Source of the DNA: CAZVJA01 sp964626885
GTDB taxonomy: Bacteria > Planctomycetota > Planctomycetia > Planctomycetales > Planctomycetaceae
Reading direction: 5' to 3'
NCBI GenBank assembly: GCA_964626885.1
Contig: CAZVJA010000005.1
Location: forward strand, 1-61,158
Length of the DNA stretch: 61,158 nucleotides
The notes beneath the pieces are model-generated. The model had not been told where the DNA came from, ran no database searches, and saw nothing but the letters and a program-made list of their open reading frames with translations. Positions 35,873-43,991 of this stretch are shown piece by piece. Numbering within the stretch: the first letter of the stretch is position 1; each line of letters starts with the position of its first letter. The translations under genes and the position numbers were made by a program.

Positions 35873-36297
35873 AGAAGATCCTTCTTTCAGGAAATTGACC
35901 GGACGGGTTTCCGTCAGAATCCGATTCCTGCCCACTGGGGTGCACATCGATTGAGGCACAACTACGATCCGTCGTGCGTGGTGTTATGAGCGACGATGGT
36001 CCGCATCACGCCGACAACGAGTGATACGTTAGATTCCGCGTATCTCCCTGTCAACACCCGATCATAAAATTCCGCGCAAATGTCCCAAAATTCCAATAAG
36101 AACCAACGGCTCGATACACACCTAATGCCAGCTAGATAAACGGGCATCTCCAGACCATCGTCAGCTGTAATCCATCTGTAAAAAAAAGAACTATAGAGAA
36201 TCCAGGAAAGCTTGCGAAACCCAGATCACCCCGTATCTGCCCCTCGACAAGCGGTTCGAGAACCTGGTCAAACAATAAGATCGCCGTAAAACCGACG

Positions 36298-36332
36298 AAA
36301 AAAGCCACCCTGTCTTAGAAACAGGGTGGCTT
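36298..36332 (-). terminator. Rho-independent terminator of the second PEP-CTERM gene
   Basis: A 12-bp perfect stem (AAGCCACCCTGT at 36302-36313, partner at 36321-36332) with a 7-base loop, followed on the minus strand by a T-rich tail (TTTTTTCG). It lies 33 bases after the stop at 36366. Confidence 0.9.
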
Positions 36333-36365
36333 ATGAATCTCGATTTGGAGCGTAATCCCGATCGC

Positions 36366-37058
36366 TTAGCGAGCTGCTCTCCGCTTTCGCCACCAGGAAC
36401 CGGTTCCTGTCGCAGCACCGATCAGTCCCCACACTGCGAGCGAAGCAGGTTCGGGAACTCCCGAGGTGAAGACCCGAATCTGATCGAATCCAGCACCATT
36501 CCCCGTGAAGTGCAAGCTGAGGGTCTTGCCATCCGCGGAGATGCTGAACTTATCGTTCGCTCGGAAGTCGATACCGCGGGTATCCAGGCCGACCGTCGGA
36601 ACTGTTCCCGTCGGGTACGTGGTTCCGGGGGCACCATAGATGTCGGAGGCATCCACTGCCGCGCCGAACAGCGCGATTCCAATGATCTCTTTGGTGAATG
36701 TAATCACAGCTTTCGCCGAACCAAGCCCCTGAGAGATCGGGTCTAAATGCACGAAAGTCGAATTGTACTTCGTTCCCGCAGTGAGCGTGGTCGCGAAAGC
36801 GGACAGGTCATCGTTCCCCTTGTAATTGCCCGGCGTACCGTCGTGGTTGAGCGACAGATCGGAGACAATCGTTCCGGAAGATTCCTCCCAAACAGAGAAA
36901 GAATTGGATTCCAAAGCTCCCGGAGAGGAATCGCTCGGGGGGGCAATCAACGACCCGCTCCCGGTAACAGAAACCACAAAACCCGCCGAAGCGGTGGTCG
37001 GCGCCATTACCGCCAATGCCACGAGGGTTGCGACTGAGAGGCAAGAAATGATTCGCAT
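36366..37058 (-). CDS. PEP-CTERM sorting-domain protein, paralogue 2
   Basis: 230 residues from the ATG at 37058, with GAAGGAG upstream; the longer form to 37208 is not supported. Signal peptide MRIISCLSVATLVALAVM ending APTTASAGF. The body aligns residue for residue with the neighbour at 35180 (VWEESSGTIVSDLSLNHDG, FGAAVDASDIYGAPGTTYP) and ends with VPEPASLAVWGLIGAATG and RKRRAAR. The duplication is recent but the two have diverged at many positions, mostly conservatively, so both are likely expressed and exported. The substrate of the domain is unknown. Confidence 0.92.
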   Translation of the reverse strand: MRIISCLSVATLVALAVMAPTTASAGFVVSVTGSGSLIAPPSDSSPGALESNSFSVWEESSGTIVSDLSLNHDGTPGNYKGNDDLSAFATTLTAGTKYNSTFVHLDPISQGLGSAKAVITFTKEIIGIALFGAAVDASDIYGAPGTTYPTGTVPTVGLDTRGIDFRANDKFSISADGKTLSLHFTGNGAGFDQIRVFTSGVPEPASLAVWGLIGAATGTGSWWRKRRAAR

Positions 37059-37393
37059 GGGAACTCCTTCCGGCTGGAACCAATTTTCAACGATTGGTGC
37101 AAACAATGATCGCGAATAACAATGCCGAAGATTGCAAAAAGACCGTGAAATCCAGTGAGATGCGTACTTCGTCCGCGCACAATTCTCCGAACAGCTTACC
37201 TGCCCCACATCTCAACGTCAACCACCCAATCACCCAAATCAAACCATAACCCCCGAACACCCCACTCGATACGCTTGAACAGTATGGGCCGGCTCATCCA
37301 TCGCAATTCGGACGTAACAGAGCAGGAAACAACCTCGATGAATGTCACCACTTTCGCTTCGGACCTTCGTGTCCTTCGCTGAACTCCCCCTCG
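37059..37393. other. Intergenic region, nothing seen
   Basis: 335 bases, partly C- and A-rich on the plus strand (around 37200-37260). It holds the leader of the second PEP-CTERM gene at its left edge. I see no gene, hairpin or repeat in the rest. Confidence 0.5.
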
Positions 37394-38635
37394 TCAGGCA
37401 GCGGGGCGCTGCCGAGCTCCGGCGTTTGTTCCAAGCAATTGGCGGGCAAAATCCCGAATCATTCGGCCGCTGTCCTTGCCGTAGACCGCTTGCACCATAT
37501 GCAGCGATTCGAAGGCGTTATCGCTTCCGTGGATGCCCTGAATCTTCCGACCTCCCCGAGCGATTTCATTCAACCGACGACGGGCTTCGTGCTTGAAAAA
37601 AACATTCGCGTTTTTGACGAATGGAAATGCGTTCTGGTTCTTACGGTTGGTCTGAGTCGCCGCCTGCTCAACACCTTCGGTATCGGGATGCAGGTCATAG
37701 CAGACGACCGCGACCTTCGGAGGGACGATGGTTGTCTTCTGGTGCTGCAGCCAATTTCCCCCGCGCACTTGCCGCATGACCCGTTCGGTTTGCTCGTTGG
37801 AGAGTTCTTGAACGTGGAGGATGTGGAACTTTTCGCGCAGCATTTGCAGGGCTGTTTCGGTCAGATCCTTTTCGGTGATGTCCTCCCGCAAGAAAAACAC
37901 CAGCAGATGCGGAAGGGTGTCGGCCCAGGATTTTAACGATTCCTGCTCCCGTTCGAGCAGCCAGGCATGCCACGGTGTCTGCTTGGGCCAGCGAGCCAGC
38001 AGATCGAGAGGCATGTTCCATTCGTGCTGCTTCAAGATTTCATGCAGTTTCAGAAGCGTCACTGGCTTGTCGAGTTTCACCCGCGCCGATTTTGCAACAT
38101 CCGCGAGAAGCCGGCCGTACTCACGCTTCGGTTGCGGCTCGCTCTGCAAATGGCATCCGCTCGGAATGCCGGAGATCAATCCCTTGTGATAGACGAGGTG
38201 ATAGGCCAACGAACGGAAGTGATATTCCGGTTGTGGAACGTAAAAGGCCGAATCGTACAGCTTTCGATTCGACAGCAGCAATTGAGCAAGAACCGGCGGG
38301 TAGTACGGCATCCCTTTGTACGTCGAGCCGCGCTGGCCGGTGCTGGAGTACACGTCGCAACGGACTGGGCCCGGCTGTTCCGCCGCGAGGGAGATCGCGG
38401 TTTCGAGCCCGCTTCCGTCGATCAGTAGATCAACATCCTTCGTATAACGTGCCTCTTCTTCCGGCGTGCGTGGGACATCATCAAACCAGCGCAGCGCGAC
38501 GGCCGGGACTCCCTGTTCCTCCAGCCGGGTCAGCAATCGAGGGACATCCGTCACATGAAATCCGACGCAATGTTTTTTCCTCGCCTTCCAGCGCCAAACG
38601 CGTCGACCAACGGCTCGCCTGAGGGATTGCAGCAT
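37394..38635 (-). CDS. Putative nucleotidyltransferase-domain protein, possible envelope polysaccharide role
   Basis: 413 residues. A nucleotidyltransferase-like motif (VALRWFDDVPRTPEEE... then TKDVDLLIDG) near residues 40-75 suggests an NTP_transf_5-like fold; the acidic pair sits in DVDLLI. The C-terminal half (VVCYDLHPDTEG, HGSDNAFESLHMVQAVYG) is unknown. It lies 191 bases after the WaaG-like glycosyltransferase on the same strand, so a role in surface polysaccharide synthesis is plausible, but the family is not one I can name with certainty. Confidence 0.6.
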   Translation of the reverse strand: MLQSLRRAVGRRVWRWKARKKHCVGFHVTDVPRLLTRLEEQGVPAVALRWFDDVPRTPEEEARYTKDVDLLIDGSGLETAISLAAEQPGPVRCDVYSSTGQRGSTYKGMPYYPPVLAQLLLSNRKLYDSAFYVPQPEYHFRSLAYHLVYHKGLISGIPSGCHLQSEPQPKREYGRLLADVAKSARVKLDKPVTLLKLHEILKQHEWNMPLDLLARWPKQTPWHAWLLEREQESLKSWADTLPHLLVFFLREDITEKDLTETALQMLREKFHILHVQELSNEQTERVMRQVRGGNWLQHQKTTIVPPKVAVVCYDLHPDTEGVEQAATQTNRKNQNAFPFVKNANVFFKHEARRRLNEIARGGRKIQGIHGSDNAFESLHMVQAVYGKDSGRMIRDFARQLLGTNAGARQRPAA

Positions 38636-38826
38636 GGGTTTCTACTCCGACGGTTTGCACCTACGACGCGAGTTCGCTTGCAGCCTTGAAAGCGGCCGAC
38701 ATCTCTTAAGATACGATAGGATTTACCAGCGGACGTGGGGTGCGAATGGATACCAAATTCAGGGGAATTGCCACAATCCCAAGCAGAGTCACCCGAGTGT
38801 CGGCCGAAGGGGGCACTCCGAGACCT

Positions 38827-40068
38827 TCAAGCAGCGCCTCGCTTCCGTTCAGCCCGGGAAAGAATGTGTTCGACCGTCGATTCCACCATGCTGTACAGAT
38901 CGGTGTTATCACAGTACTTGCGGGCGTTTGCCCCCCAGAGCCTGCGAGATTCCGCCGCGCACATCTGCAGCAATTGGCGATTGAGAACGGCTTGATCGAA
39001 TGGCTGAGGGCAGACCAGTCCGCCCTCCGCGCGCTGCACATGGGGCGCGTAACCACAGTTCCCCGTCACAAGGACCGGCAGCCCGGTAAACATTGCCTCG
39101 AGAATCGTTGCGCCGCCGGTATCCAGCCGAGAAGGCTGCAACAGCATGTCTGCCGCATTGTACAACCGGGCAACATCGCTTCGCGTTCCGGCGAAAAGAA
39201 CTCGATCCGAGAGCTTCCATCGCTTGGCCAACCGCTGCATCGGTGCCACACTCCCCTCGCCGACGACAACCAGACGAACTCTCCCCCGTTCGGCTTCCGG
39301 GAGGCTCCCCACGGCCCGAATCGAGCGATCGACTCCTTTTGTCCGAAAGCTCGAACCAACCATAAGGAGGAACAGATCGGCATCGGAGATCCCCAGTTCT
39401 CGCCGCACGCCCGAGCGAAGCTCGTTTCGATCCGCAGCTGAAACCTGAAGACGTTGCCGGTCGATTCCCGCCGGAAGCACATGCAAACGGGGCGCGGCGG
39501 CGGCGTAGTGACGCAGGATGTGCTCTTTCTCTTGTTCGGCGATGACGAGCAATTCGGCATTACTCGCCTTGCCAAAGATTCCATCTTCGAGGTTCAGGTA
39601 GGTGCGGTAGCGAGGGAGCCAACGCAAGAGGGTCCCTTTCGCCCGATGAAGACGCTCCGCGAGGCAGGGATCACCGCATCGATAGACGTCCAAGCCGGGC
39701 ATTTTGCTGTAGCCAACCAGACAATCGAAACTCTTCGACTGCGACGCCTGATGAACCAGATGGCTGAATTCCTCGCTTCGGCCATGATTCGTGCGGGCCG
39801 ACAACGGGAGAATATGAATTCGGAGGTTCGCGGGGAGCGGTCCGTCCCATTGGCTGGTCAAAACGTGCACGTCATGGCCGAGTTCGGCACAGGCGACAGC
39901 GACACGGCGCATCGACCGCTGTAAGCCGCCATGCTCAAAATACTTCTGAATCGCAAACGCGATCCTGTATTTCGGAGCAGGGGTCGGAGTATGGGGGGGG
40001 ACGTGAACGGATTGTTCCCGTACCGTGAGCATAGTGGAAGCTTCCAGCCCCAGAATGTCATTCGTCAT
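38827..40068 (-). CDS. Glycosyltransferase family 4, WaaG-like
   Basis: 413 residues; Met13 (40032) is an alternative start. GT-B fold: N-terminal AIQKYFEHGGLQRSMRRVAVACAELG resembles the WaaG/GT4 opening, and VGYSKMPGLDVYRCGDPCLAE matches the characteristic WaaG stretch. The C-terminal half has SSFRTKGVDRSIRAVGSLPE and the donor-binding ExxxxxE in GGATILEAMFTGLPVLVTG. WaaG adds the first outer-core glucose to LPS, so with kdsB this suggests a KDO-based LPS core. The nucleotidyltransferase-like gene follows. Confidence 0.87.
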   Translation of the reverse strand: MTNDILGLEASTMLTVREQSVHVPPHTPTPAPKYRIAFAIQKYFEHGGLQRSMRRVAVACAELGHDVHVLTSQWDGPLPANLRIHILPLSARTNHGRSEEFSHLVHQASQSKSFDCLVGYSKMPGLDVYRCGDPCLAERLHRAKGTLLRWLPRYRTYLNLEDGIFGKASNAELLVIAEQEKEHILRHYAAAAPRLHVLPAGIDRQRLQVSAADRNELRSGVRRELGISDADLFLLMVGSSFRTKGVDRSIRAVGSLPEAERGRVRLVVVGEGSVAPMQRLAKRWKLSDRVLFAGTRSDVARLYNAADMLLQPSRLDTGGATILEAMFTGLPVLVTGNCGYAPHVQRAEGGLVCPQPFDQAVLNRQLLQMCAAESRRLWGANARKYCDNTDLYSMVESTVEHILSRAERKRGAA

Positions 40069-40485
40069 GGGAGTTCGACTCAGTAGATGACATCGCCCCC
40101 CGACGATGAGCTTGGACCGCCTGCTCCAAGCAACTCATACGGAACTGCCAGATGCTTCGGAATCAGCGTCTTTCTTCGCCCGATTGTGAGACGGCTGTTT
40201 CCGCAGCAGGTCCGTAGTGATGAATATCGACCTGGGAAATGGGCCGACTTTAGGGGTCGTGGGGGATATTCCGCCCCCTCAGGGCAGACACTGAGTGCAC
40301 GGGTGTGCCGGCACACCAGTGGTTGTCCTCAGCAACGAATCAGCTGAGGTATCCCTGAGTGAATACCCGGCGGGTCACGAAGCGGCACATCAGTGTCTGT
40401 ATCCCTTGCTCGGTGTTCAGATCACCAAGACGTCACGCATGAAGGGAGGCCGAAGGCCCGACAATCGAGCAGGCGGGCCAAGAAA
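40069..40485. other. Intergenic region with a 16-bp palindrome
   Basis: 417 bases without a gene. The only structure noticed is the perfect palindrome GGTGTGCCGGCACACC at 40302-40317. It could be a binding site or part of a degenerate intergenic repeat. Confidence 0.5.
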
Positions 40486-42162
40486 TCACTCCATTGAGGG
40501 CCAGCACAAGCGCGAAAACCCGCTTCGCATGACCACATACAGTCCCACCGCAACCAGAGCCTCCACGAGCAAGAACCAGTGGAACCACCCCGCCGACCAG
40601 GACCAGTAGGAAACTGCCGCAAGGCCGAGCGAGAGGAAATTGATCCCCATCATGGCCAATCCGCGGCTCGCCCCTTTGGCCTCCTCTGTGGGGCAAGACA
40701 AAGGTACGCCGCCACCCGTAAGGCCGGGGATCAATGCAAAGACCGGCATCGCCACTGCGCCCGGCAACAAGAGCAGAAGCTGAGCGACATCCAGGCGCAC
40801 AGCGAAGGTCACCAGCCCGAAGACGACCAGGGTAGGCAACGCTAACACAAAGAGAACAGCTCGTCGCGCACCGTGACACAATGCCGCCGGCCCGGGGAGA
40901 GGTGCCGCGCGAAACATGTCGGAGGCCTGCCACTGTTGCGAGTATTGCACCAGGCTCAGCCCCATCATCGGAACGATTGCCAGATAACTGCCGCCAAACA
41001 CCAAACCGAATCCGCCGAGCTCGCCTCTTTCCCGGCCAACCCCTTGAAACAGAAAGACCACGGGAAGGGCCATGAACGGGGCAATTGCCGGATACACCCG
41101 CAACTTGACATCGCGATCACGAAGGAGGTAGGCCGCCGTCAGAAGGAAGGAGGCGCGCTCGACGGGGTCGCGCAGCCACCAGCCCAGCGGCGGCAGGTCG
41201 ATCAGATTCTCAAGCCAGCGACGACCGGCCTCTCCACTTGTTCGTTTGGATGTGGAGATGGTCTCGTTCAACTTTTGCAGACCCGATTCGTAGTCGCCAG
41301 CCAGCTTGCCGAAGGCCATCCACATGACGAATGCCGTCGTAAGCGCCGACAATACCGTCAGACCCCATGCGCCGAGTTCTCCTGTTCCCGCAATGGCATC
41401 GTCGATCCCCGCGAACCAGGCGGGAGGGAGCAACACCATCCCCCACGCCCCCGCACCAATTGCATCATCCCTTTCGAGGCGAATGACCAGTTGCGGGAGA
41501 ATCTGAGAACAGAGCACCGCACCAACGGAGAGGATCACTTGCGCCGTCGTGATCAACCCATCAAGTCGTTCACGGCCGAACCAGCGGAGGCAGAGTTGGT
41601 ACACCATGACCACGCAGCCGGCACAAAACATTGCCTCCAGGCCGACCGAGACCACATGCGCAAGAATAAATGGCCACCCACCGGCTGCGGAACCGAATCT
41701 AAAAAACAAGCTGGGAAGATTGAAGGCCCCCGCAATCCACAGCGAGACTTGCAGCAGCACGCGGATTTTGGCCCAGAGCAATGCCCGCGGACTGATCGGC
41801 CGGTGCAGCAGAATATCGGCCTCTTCTTTATTGAACAGAATCTCACCCGCCGATGATGCCAGGAACATTCCCAAAAAGGCGAATGTCAGAGAATGCAGGT
41901 AGACCGACTGCGCGAAGACAGGCTGGTTGTTCAACAACAAAACCATGAACCCGAGCAGGAAATAGAACCCAAGCGTGAGAAGCAGCTTCCGCCCGATGGT
42001 TGTGGGCGCATGCTCTTTTTTTTGCAGTCCCCGCGAGGTTCGCCCGCGCAGAAACAGCGTCAGAAAGAGAAGTCGCAGCGTCTTCTCCGGCGAAGGTGCA
42101 CGTTCGGACGAAGGCGACTCGCCCGAAGATTGGGACGGCGGCTGCGGTGGGAGGGAAGTCAT
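40486..42162 (-). CDS. ABC exporter permease
   Basis: 558 residues with about twelve hydrophobic segments and a Pro/Ser-rich N-terminal tail. FNKEEADILLHRPISPRALLWAKI and the hydrophobic segments VFAQSVYLHSLTFAFLGMFL, YLAIVPMMGLSLVQYSQQW suggest a bacterial ABC-2-like exporter subunit. Its start overlaps the stop of the ATPase gene by 4 bases (ATGA), so the two are translationally coupled and form one transporter. Substrate unknown; no extracytoplasmic binding protein is present, which fits export. Confidence 0.8.
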   Translation of the reverse strand: MTSLPPQPPSQSSGESPSSERAPSPEKTLRLLFLTLFLRGRTSRGLQKKEHAPTTIGRKLLLTLGFYFLLGFMVLLLNNQPVFAQSVYLHSLTFAFLGMFLASSAGEILFNKEEADILLHRPISPRALLWAKIRVLLQVSLWIAGAFNLPSLFFRFGSAAGGWPFILAHVVSVGLEAMFCAGCVVMVYQLCLRWFGRERLDGLITTAQVILSVGAVLCSQILPQLVIRLERDDAIGAGAWGMVLLPPAWFAGIDDAIAGTGELGAWGLTVLSALTTAFVMWMAFGKLAGDYESGLQKLNETISTSKRTSGEAGRRWLENLIDLPPLGWWLRDPVERASFLLTAAYLLRDRDVKLRVYPAIAPFMALPVVFLFQGVGRERGELGGFGLVFGGSYLAIVPMMGLSLVQYSQQWQASDMFRAAPLPGPAALCHGARRAVLFVLALPTLVVFGLVTFAVRLDVAQLLLLLPGAVAMPVFALIPGLTGGGVPLSCPTEEAKGASRGLAMMGINFLSLGLAAVSYWSWSAGWFHWFLLVEALVAVGLYVVMRSGFSRLCWPSME

Positions 42163-42929
42163 GGCCGGAACGTCTTTGCAAAATCTTCCGCCCGGCGTTC
42201 GAGTTCCTGGCCGCCGGTCAATTGGGTGAACAGACCTTCCAGCGTGCCGGCATTGTGCGTTGCAACCAATTCATCCGGCTTGCCATCGAGCAGCAGTTTA
42301 CCCTTATCGATGATGAGCACGCGGTGGCAGACTCGCTCAACGACATCGAGAATGTGCGAACTGTAGACAATCGTCTTCCCCTCTCGCGCCAATGTCTGAA
42401 TGAGCGTTTTGAAACCGACGGCGGCGTTCGCGTCGAGCCCGTCGAGAGGCTCGTCGAAGAAAACGACAGGAGGATTGTGCAGCAGCGCCGCGGTAATGAC
42501 CACCTTGCGGCGCATCCCTTTCGAGTACGCACCGAGCAGCTTCTCGGTGAGTGTTTCGAAGCTGAGATCGAAGAACGCGATGAACTGTCGAATGCGCTCC
42601 CGCGCCGCACTCTTGGGGATGCCGTAGAGCGCCGCCACCATCTCCAGATATTCGAGCCCGGTGAGCGACTCGAACACCGCTCCCGACTCCGGCACAAAGC
42701 CGACGTGGCGCTTGACCTCGACAACGTCACGCCGCAAATCGAATCCGCAAATGGTCGCCGTGCCGCCGGTCGGCTCGATCATGCCGGTCAGCATTTTGAG
42801 CGTCGTCGTCTTCCCGGCGCCGTTCGGGCCGAGGAACCCCACGATCTGGCCGGCGGGGATCTCGAACGAAAGTGCATCGACCGCTCTCTGAACTCCAAAC
42901 GATTTGGAAAGCTGGTCGAGAAGCACCAT
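42159..42929 (-). CDS. ABC transporter ATP-binding protein
   Basis: 256 residues. Walker A is GFLGPNGAGKTTTLKML, the Q-loop region RHVGFVPESGAVFESLTG, the signature YSKGMRRKVVI (a variant of LSGGQ), Walker B PPVVFFDEPLDGLDANA, and the switch His in IVYSSHILDVVERV. The family is the drug/lipid exporter type (CcmA-like). It lies 37 bases after the sulfate-assimilation reductase and overlaps the permease gene by 4 bases, so cysH, ATPase and permease are probably one operon, although no link in function is obvious. Confidence 0.95.
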   Translation of the reverse strand: MVLLDQLSKSFGVQRAVDALSFEIPAGQIVGFLGPNGAGKTTTLKMLTGMIEPTGGTATICGFDLRRDVVEVKRHVGFVPESGAVFESLTGLEYLEMVAALYGIPKSAARERIRQFIAFFDLSFETLTEKLLGAYSKGMRRKVVITAALLHNPPVVFFDEPLDGLDANAAVGFKTLIQTLAREGKTIVYSSHILDVVERVCHRVLIIDKGKLLLDGKPDELVATHNAGTLEGLFTQLTGGQELERRAEDFAKTFRP

Positions 42930-42966
42930 CTTCGCTTCCCCCTGAGGAGACGGAGAGGTTGGCGGA

Positions 42967-43761
42967 TTAGATCACGAAGTCTGTCTTGCGGCCGAGGATG
43001 CGGTCGATGACATCCTGCGGAAGATCGATGGCCGTCGACGTCTCGCGATTCAGGTCGGTCGGGTTGATCCCGCAATACACCGACCAGGGACCGAGATGCC
43101 TCCACCGTCCCGCGCGCTTCGGCTCGTTCGGCAAGACGGGGGTCGTGCAACGATTGCAGCCGATTGTCGAAAAACCCTGAAAGTGCAGCGGATTGACGAT
43201 GACGTTGTTGTCTTTCACGTACGCGCGCATCTCATCGTCGCTGAAGTTCACAAGCGGGTTGACCCGCAAGCAGTTCATCTCCGGATCGACAGCGAGTATC
43301 GGGCATTTTTCGCGTTGTCCGCCGTCGGAGCGGCGGAGGCTGCCAATCAGCGCATCGTAGCGTCCCTTCGCGGTGAGCAGCGGCTCGTTCTTCCGCATGT
43401 GGCAGCACTGTGCCTGCCCTTCCGTCGAAAGATACAGCACGCCGTGTTGCTTCGTCTGTTCTTCCATCGTCAACTTCGGCATGAGCGTGACGACTTCGAG
43501 TCCGTATTCGCGGATCACCCGGTCGCGCGTATCGAGCGTTTCTTGAAACAGGACTCCGGTGTCGACAAACAGCACCGGGACGCGCGCCTGCAATGAGTGC
43601 AACATGTGGCAGACGACGGTTCCAGCCCGTTGCATTGCGGAAATCGCCGCTAGTCGCCCGTTGAAGACATCTTGAGCCCAGCGGATCAGCTCTTGCGGGG
43701 TGCGTCCCTCGAACGTCGTATTCAACTCGACGAGATCAGCCTGCGTCAGACGTGCCATCAT
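42967..43761 (-). CDS. cysH: Phosphoadenylyl-sulfate (APS/PAPS) reductase
   Basis: 264 residues from one of two adjacent ATG codons (43761 or 43758) with AGGAA upstream. It reduces activated sulfate to sulfite using thioredoxin. Motifs: VLFVDTGVLFQETLDTRD, VVTLMPKLTMEEQ, QAQCCHMRKNEPL and the pair in STIGCNRCTTPV. The two Cys pairs (CC and CxxC) ligate a 4Fe-4S cluster, so this is the iron-sulfur APS-type reductase rather than the cluster-free PAPS type. No cysDNC or sulfite reductase genes are near. Confidence 0.93.
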   Translation of the reverse strand: MMARLTQADLVELNTTFEGRTPQELIRWAQDVFNGRLAAISAMQRAGTVVCHMLHSLQARVPVLFVDTGVLFQETLDTRDRVIREYGLEVVTLMPKLTMEEQTKQHGVLYLSTEGQAQCCHMRKNEPLLTAKGRYDALIGSLRRSDGGQREKCPILAVDPEMNCLRVNPLVNFSDDEMRAYVKDNNVIVNPLHFQGFSTIGCNRCTTPVLPNEPKRAGRWRHLGPWSVYCGINPTDLNRETSTAIDLPQDVIDRILGRKTDFVI

Positions 43762-43922
43762 CCGGTTCCTGTCACTGCAACCACAAGTTGTTTCGATCCC
43801 CTCACCGGCCAGGAAATCTCCGGCCAGGGCGATGTCGAGCTTCAATTCTACCGATGACGAGCGCGGGGGCAATGCCGCACGGGACCGATCCGAGACCCCC
43901 TGGGAATCGCGACAGGCCAAAC

Positions 43923-43951
43923 AAAAACGGCCGGAGGAGTTCTCCGGCCGT
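43923..43951 (-). terminator. Rho-independent terminator of the DUF1598 gene
   Basis: A 10-bp stem (ACGGCCGGAG at 43927-43936, partner at 43942-43951), loop GAGTT, followed on the minus strand by TTTTTG. It lies 40 bases after the stop of the DUF1598 gene. Confidence 0.88.
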
Positions 43952-43991
43952 CGAAAGTTCTTTTCCCGACCAATTTACCCGATGAATCGGG

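Noticed and set aside
40873..41856. A 327-residue frame on plus opposite the ABC permease
   Set aside because: Rich in Arg, Gln, His and Pro with no hydrophobic core; shadow of the permease gene.
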